Shown piece after piece: positions 62,400 to 64,000 of a stretch of DNA of 64,000 nt; position 1 is the first letter of the stretch; each line of letters begins with the position of its first letter. This DNA comes from Corticicoccus populi (GTDB taxonomy: Bacteria; Bacillota; Bacilli; Staphylococcales; Salinicoccaceae), in NCBI RefSeq assembly GCF_042686195.1, contig NZ_JBHUOQ010000003.1:124001-188000 (forward strand). Reading direction: 5' to 3'. The notes beneath the pieces were generated by a model, which did no database searches, was not told the origin of the DNA, and saw only the letters and a program-made list of their open reading frames with translations. The position numbers were made by a program, and so were the translations under genes.

Positions 62400-63482
62400 T
62401 TAAATAATATCGGATAAAATCTGATCGGTTTTTCTGACCAGGTGTCTGCTGGTGTTGGACATGACTGTTTCAGCATCGTAATCATCATCAACAAGCCCGT
62501 ACACATGATGGAATTCACCTTCAAAACCGCTGTGAATCTGGCCGGATAATAAAATACACGGAACACTGTGTTTTTGACAGAGTTCGAGTACGACAGAAGG
62601 CACTTTTCCGTCCATTGTCTGAGCGTCGCTTTTTCCTTCACCTGTCATGACATAGTCTGCATTTGAAATAGATGCTTCCAGACCGATTAACTCAGCAATT
62701 AAAGGACCGCCGGGTTTTATTTCTGCACCGAGAGTCATGAGCATCCAGCCGAGACCGCCGGCAGCACCCGCCCCTGGTGATGTACTGAAATCTTCAAAGC
62801 CCGCACGCATCATTTTTTCGTGAAGTTTTTTCAGACGTCCTTCAAAAATATTCAGCTTATTTCCTGAAATACCTTTCTGGGGGCCGAACACACGAACAGC
62901 ACCGGATTCACCCAAGAGGGGATTATTAACGTCTGAAGCAATAATGATCTCAATTTTAGAGAGATCGACAAGCGTCCGGCTGTCTATTCTATTGATAAGA
63001 TCAATATGTTTATTTAACGAAAGAACAGGTGTTGATTCACTGTCGACAGCAGAGCCTCCGAGTGCTTTGAATAAGCCGTATCCACCGTCGGATGTTGCAG
63101 AGCCTCCGAGTCCGATAATAATCGTTTCAGCCCCTTCTGAGACCGCATGGAGGATGAGTTCCCCGACACCGAATGTTGTCCTTTCACCTGGAAGGGATTC
63201 AGTTAATAAATGAATCCCGCAGGCTTCAGCAGATTCAATAATGGCTGTTTTCTTAAATATTTTGTATGTTGCTTTTACTGAAAGCCCCTCAGGACCGACA
63301 ACAGCTGCCGTGACGCTGCGGTATTCGGGACCGACACACTTCAACAGGCCGTCCCCGCCGTCACTCATTGGTTTTTGAACAGCTTTGTGCCCGTGTTTTT
63401 CTATTCTTTTTGCGATGAGTTCAGATGCCTCAATCTGGTCCATAGTGCCTTTAAACGAATCATTTGCGATCACAAATTTCAT
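62400..63482 (-). CDS. Glycerate kinase (GlxK/GarK family)
   Basis: 360 residues of glycerate kinase family 1. Landmarks: IANDSFKGTMDQIEA at the N terminus, KPMSDGGDG near 43, ESAEACGIHLL, IIGLGGSATSDGGYG near 120 and the FGPQKG plus GAGAAGGLGWML segments. It phosphorylates D-glycerate with ATP in the cytosol. RBS AGGGGGTG precedes the ATG. It is 14 bases downstream of the formamidase-family gene on the same strand, so probably co-transcribed, an unusual pairing. Confidence 0.92.
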   Translation of the reverse strand: MKFVIANDSFKGTMDQIEASELIAKRIEKHGHKAVQKPMSDGGDGLLKCVGPEYRSVTAAVVGPEGLSVKATYKIFKKTAIIESAEACGIHLLTESLPGERTTFGVGELILHAVSEGAETIIIGLGGSATSDGGYGLFKALGGSAVDSESTPVLSLNKHIDLINRIDSRTLVDLSKIEIIIASDVNNPLLGESGAVRVFGPQKGISGNKLNIFEGRLKKLHEKMMRAGFEDFSTSPGAGAAGGLGWMLMTLGAEIKPGGPLIAELIGLEASISNADYVMTGEGKSDAQTMDGKVPSVVLELCQKHSVPCILLSGQIHSGFEGEFHHVYGLVDDDYDAETVMSNTSRHLVRKTDQILSDII

Positions 63483-63496
63483 TATGTCACCCCCTG

Positions 63497-64000
63497 TTAA
63501 ATTGGAATATTATAGTGATTCAGTACATACCGCGGCACAAAGAAGCGTGCCGTCTTTTTCGGATCAACAACCTGATTGATTTGTGTCTGTCCGACAATAC
63601 TCATCAACATGGTGATTTCATTAAGAGAAAGGTCTGTATAAGGATGAAGGAAACGAATCATTTCTTTTACAGACAGATCAACAGCCGTATCGAGACTCTC
63701 GTCGGACACCATCATATACACACCGTCATCATCAGAAAGGAGCGGGTGGGATATTTTCATATTGTCCGCCTTCTGCAGTCTGACAGTAACTTCCGCACTA
63801 ATTTCGACGCCCGAAATACTGACCTCGCCGTCACCCATTGCCGCGTGCACATCACCAAGTGCAAACAGTGCACCGTCATGATAGACGGGCAGATAAAGTG
63901 AAGCACCCTCAGTAACTTTGACGGAATCCATATTGCCGCCGTGATTATCAGGAGTGCCGTTATTCACCGGTGTATTTAAAGGTGCAACTCCTATTACGCC
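63497..64000 (-). CDS. Acetamidase/formamidase family protein (5' part beyond the window)
   Basis: Last 167 residues of an FmdA/AmdA-family amidohydrolase, entering from the right edge with an open frame (GVIGVAPLNTPVNNGTP at the edge). HGGNMDSVKVTEGASLYLPV and LFALGDVHAAMGDGEVS are highly typical, with the metal-linked His in DVHAAMGDGE. It hydrolyses short amides such as formamide to ammonia and acid. The start is off the window, so an internal GTG at 63967 is not the true start. Upstream partner of the glycerate kinase gene. Confidence 0.9.
   Translation of the reverse strand, partial: GVIGVAPLNTPVNNGTPDNHGGNMDSVKVTEGASLYLPVYHDGALFALGDVHAAMGDGEVSISGVEISAEVTVRLQKADNMKISHPLLSDDDGVYMMVSDESLDTAVDLSVKEMIRFLHPYTDLSLNEITMLMSIVGQTQINQVVDPKKTARFFVPRYVLNHYNIPI

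Noticed and set aside
1..64000. tRNA, rRNA, CRISPR arrays, prophage or integrase genes
   Set aside because: None seen by eye on either strand; the hairpins found are all at gene ends or in leaders.

Overview
The window looks like a chromosomal segment from a low-to-moderate GC Gram-positive coccus of the Staphylococcaceae. The pointers are an IruO-type reductase behind a perfect Fur box, a murQ-murP-mupG-murR operon for MurNAc salvage, glcT-ptsG, gltC-gltBD, many lipoproteins with LxAC lipoboxes, strong GGAGG ribosome sites, frequent GTG/TTG starts and compact intergenic hairpin terminators. TRAP transporter genes and two pairs of short CHR proteins fit the environmental, salt-tolerant genera (Jeotgalicoccus/Salinicoccus-like) better than Staphylococcus itself; this genus-level guess is inference. 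I saw no rRNA, tRNA, CRISPR array, prophage or intact insertion sequence.

Layout. 1-3.7 kb: 3' end of an ABC importer operon (ATPase, fused double permease, HAD-IIA phosphatase) convergent with glpP. 3.9-6.1 kb: two half-size CHR transporters and an ornithine-cyclodeaminase-family gene, minus strand. 6.2-9.1 kb: an AT-rich PLD/DEAH-helicase/DUF3427 gene, possibly a defence gene. 9.2-15.5 kb: a SAM riboswitch in front of a GsiB-like binding protein and a DsbA-like protein, then OppA and a second GsiB-like binding protein, all without local permeases. 15.5-20.9 kb: ROK protein, DUF819 membrane protein, Fur-controlled iruO, YciI protein, and a surface metallopeptidase with FN3, FIVAR, acidic stalk and an unusual AANTGD tail. 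21.0-25.1 kb: MurNAc operon with a cre-like site. 25.1-31.9 kb: a divergent pair of operons (aminotransferase-gntR-M20 peptidase versus TRAP dctPQM-cupin) with a perfect GntR-type operator between them. 32-34.3 kb: ilvE and a tartrate/D-malate dehydrogenase. 34.3-41.3 kb: gltC-like regulator and gltBD. 41.4-54.8 kb: two related acidic lipoproteins, glcT-ptsG with a long antiterminator hairpin, csoR, CNNM/CorC protein, metallophosphoesterase, a divergent N-acylamino-acid racemase and M20 amidohydrolase pair, several small membrane proteins and a RarD-like permease. 54.8-64 kb: Cof phosphatase, azlCD, AEC carrier, SEC-C protein, an apparent ggt-chr-chr-akr operon, glycerate kinase and the end of a formamidase/acetamidase.

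Functional themes. Sulfur and peptide supply: an S-box-controlled GsiB-like lipoprotein, and a Ggt with no signal peptide, together resemble the staphylococcal glutathione import plus cytoplasmic Ggt pathway. Cell-wall recycling: complete phosphorylation, cleavage and etherase steps for MurNAc-GlcNAc, with its own RpiR regulator and probable CcpA control. Nitrogen: GOGAT, IlvE, AzlCD and several M20 hydrolases. Carbohydrate: PtsG with GlcT antitermination. Metals: Fur/IruO, CsoR, CNNM.

The items most worth following up are the TRAP/GntR/M20/aminotransferase catabolic cluster, the S-box-glutathione link, the M34-like surface protease with a non-LPXTG tail, the NSAR-type racemase pair, and the lone helicase in an AT-rich stretch.
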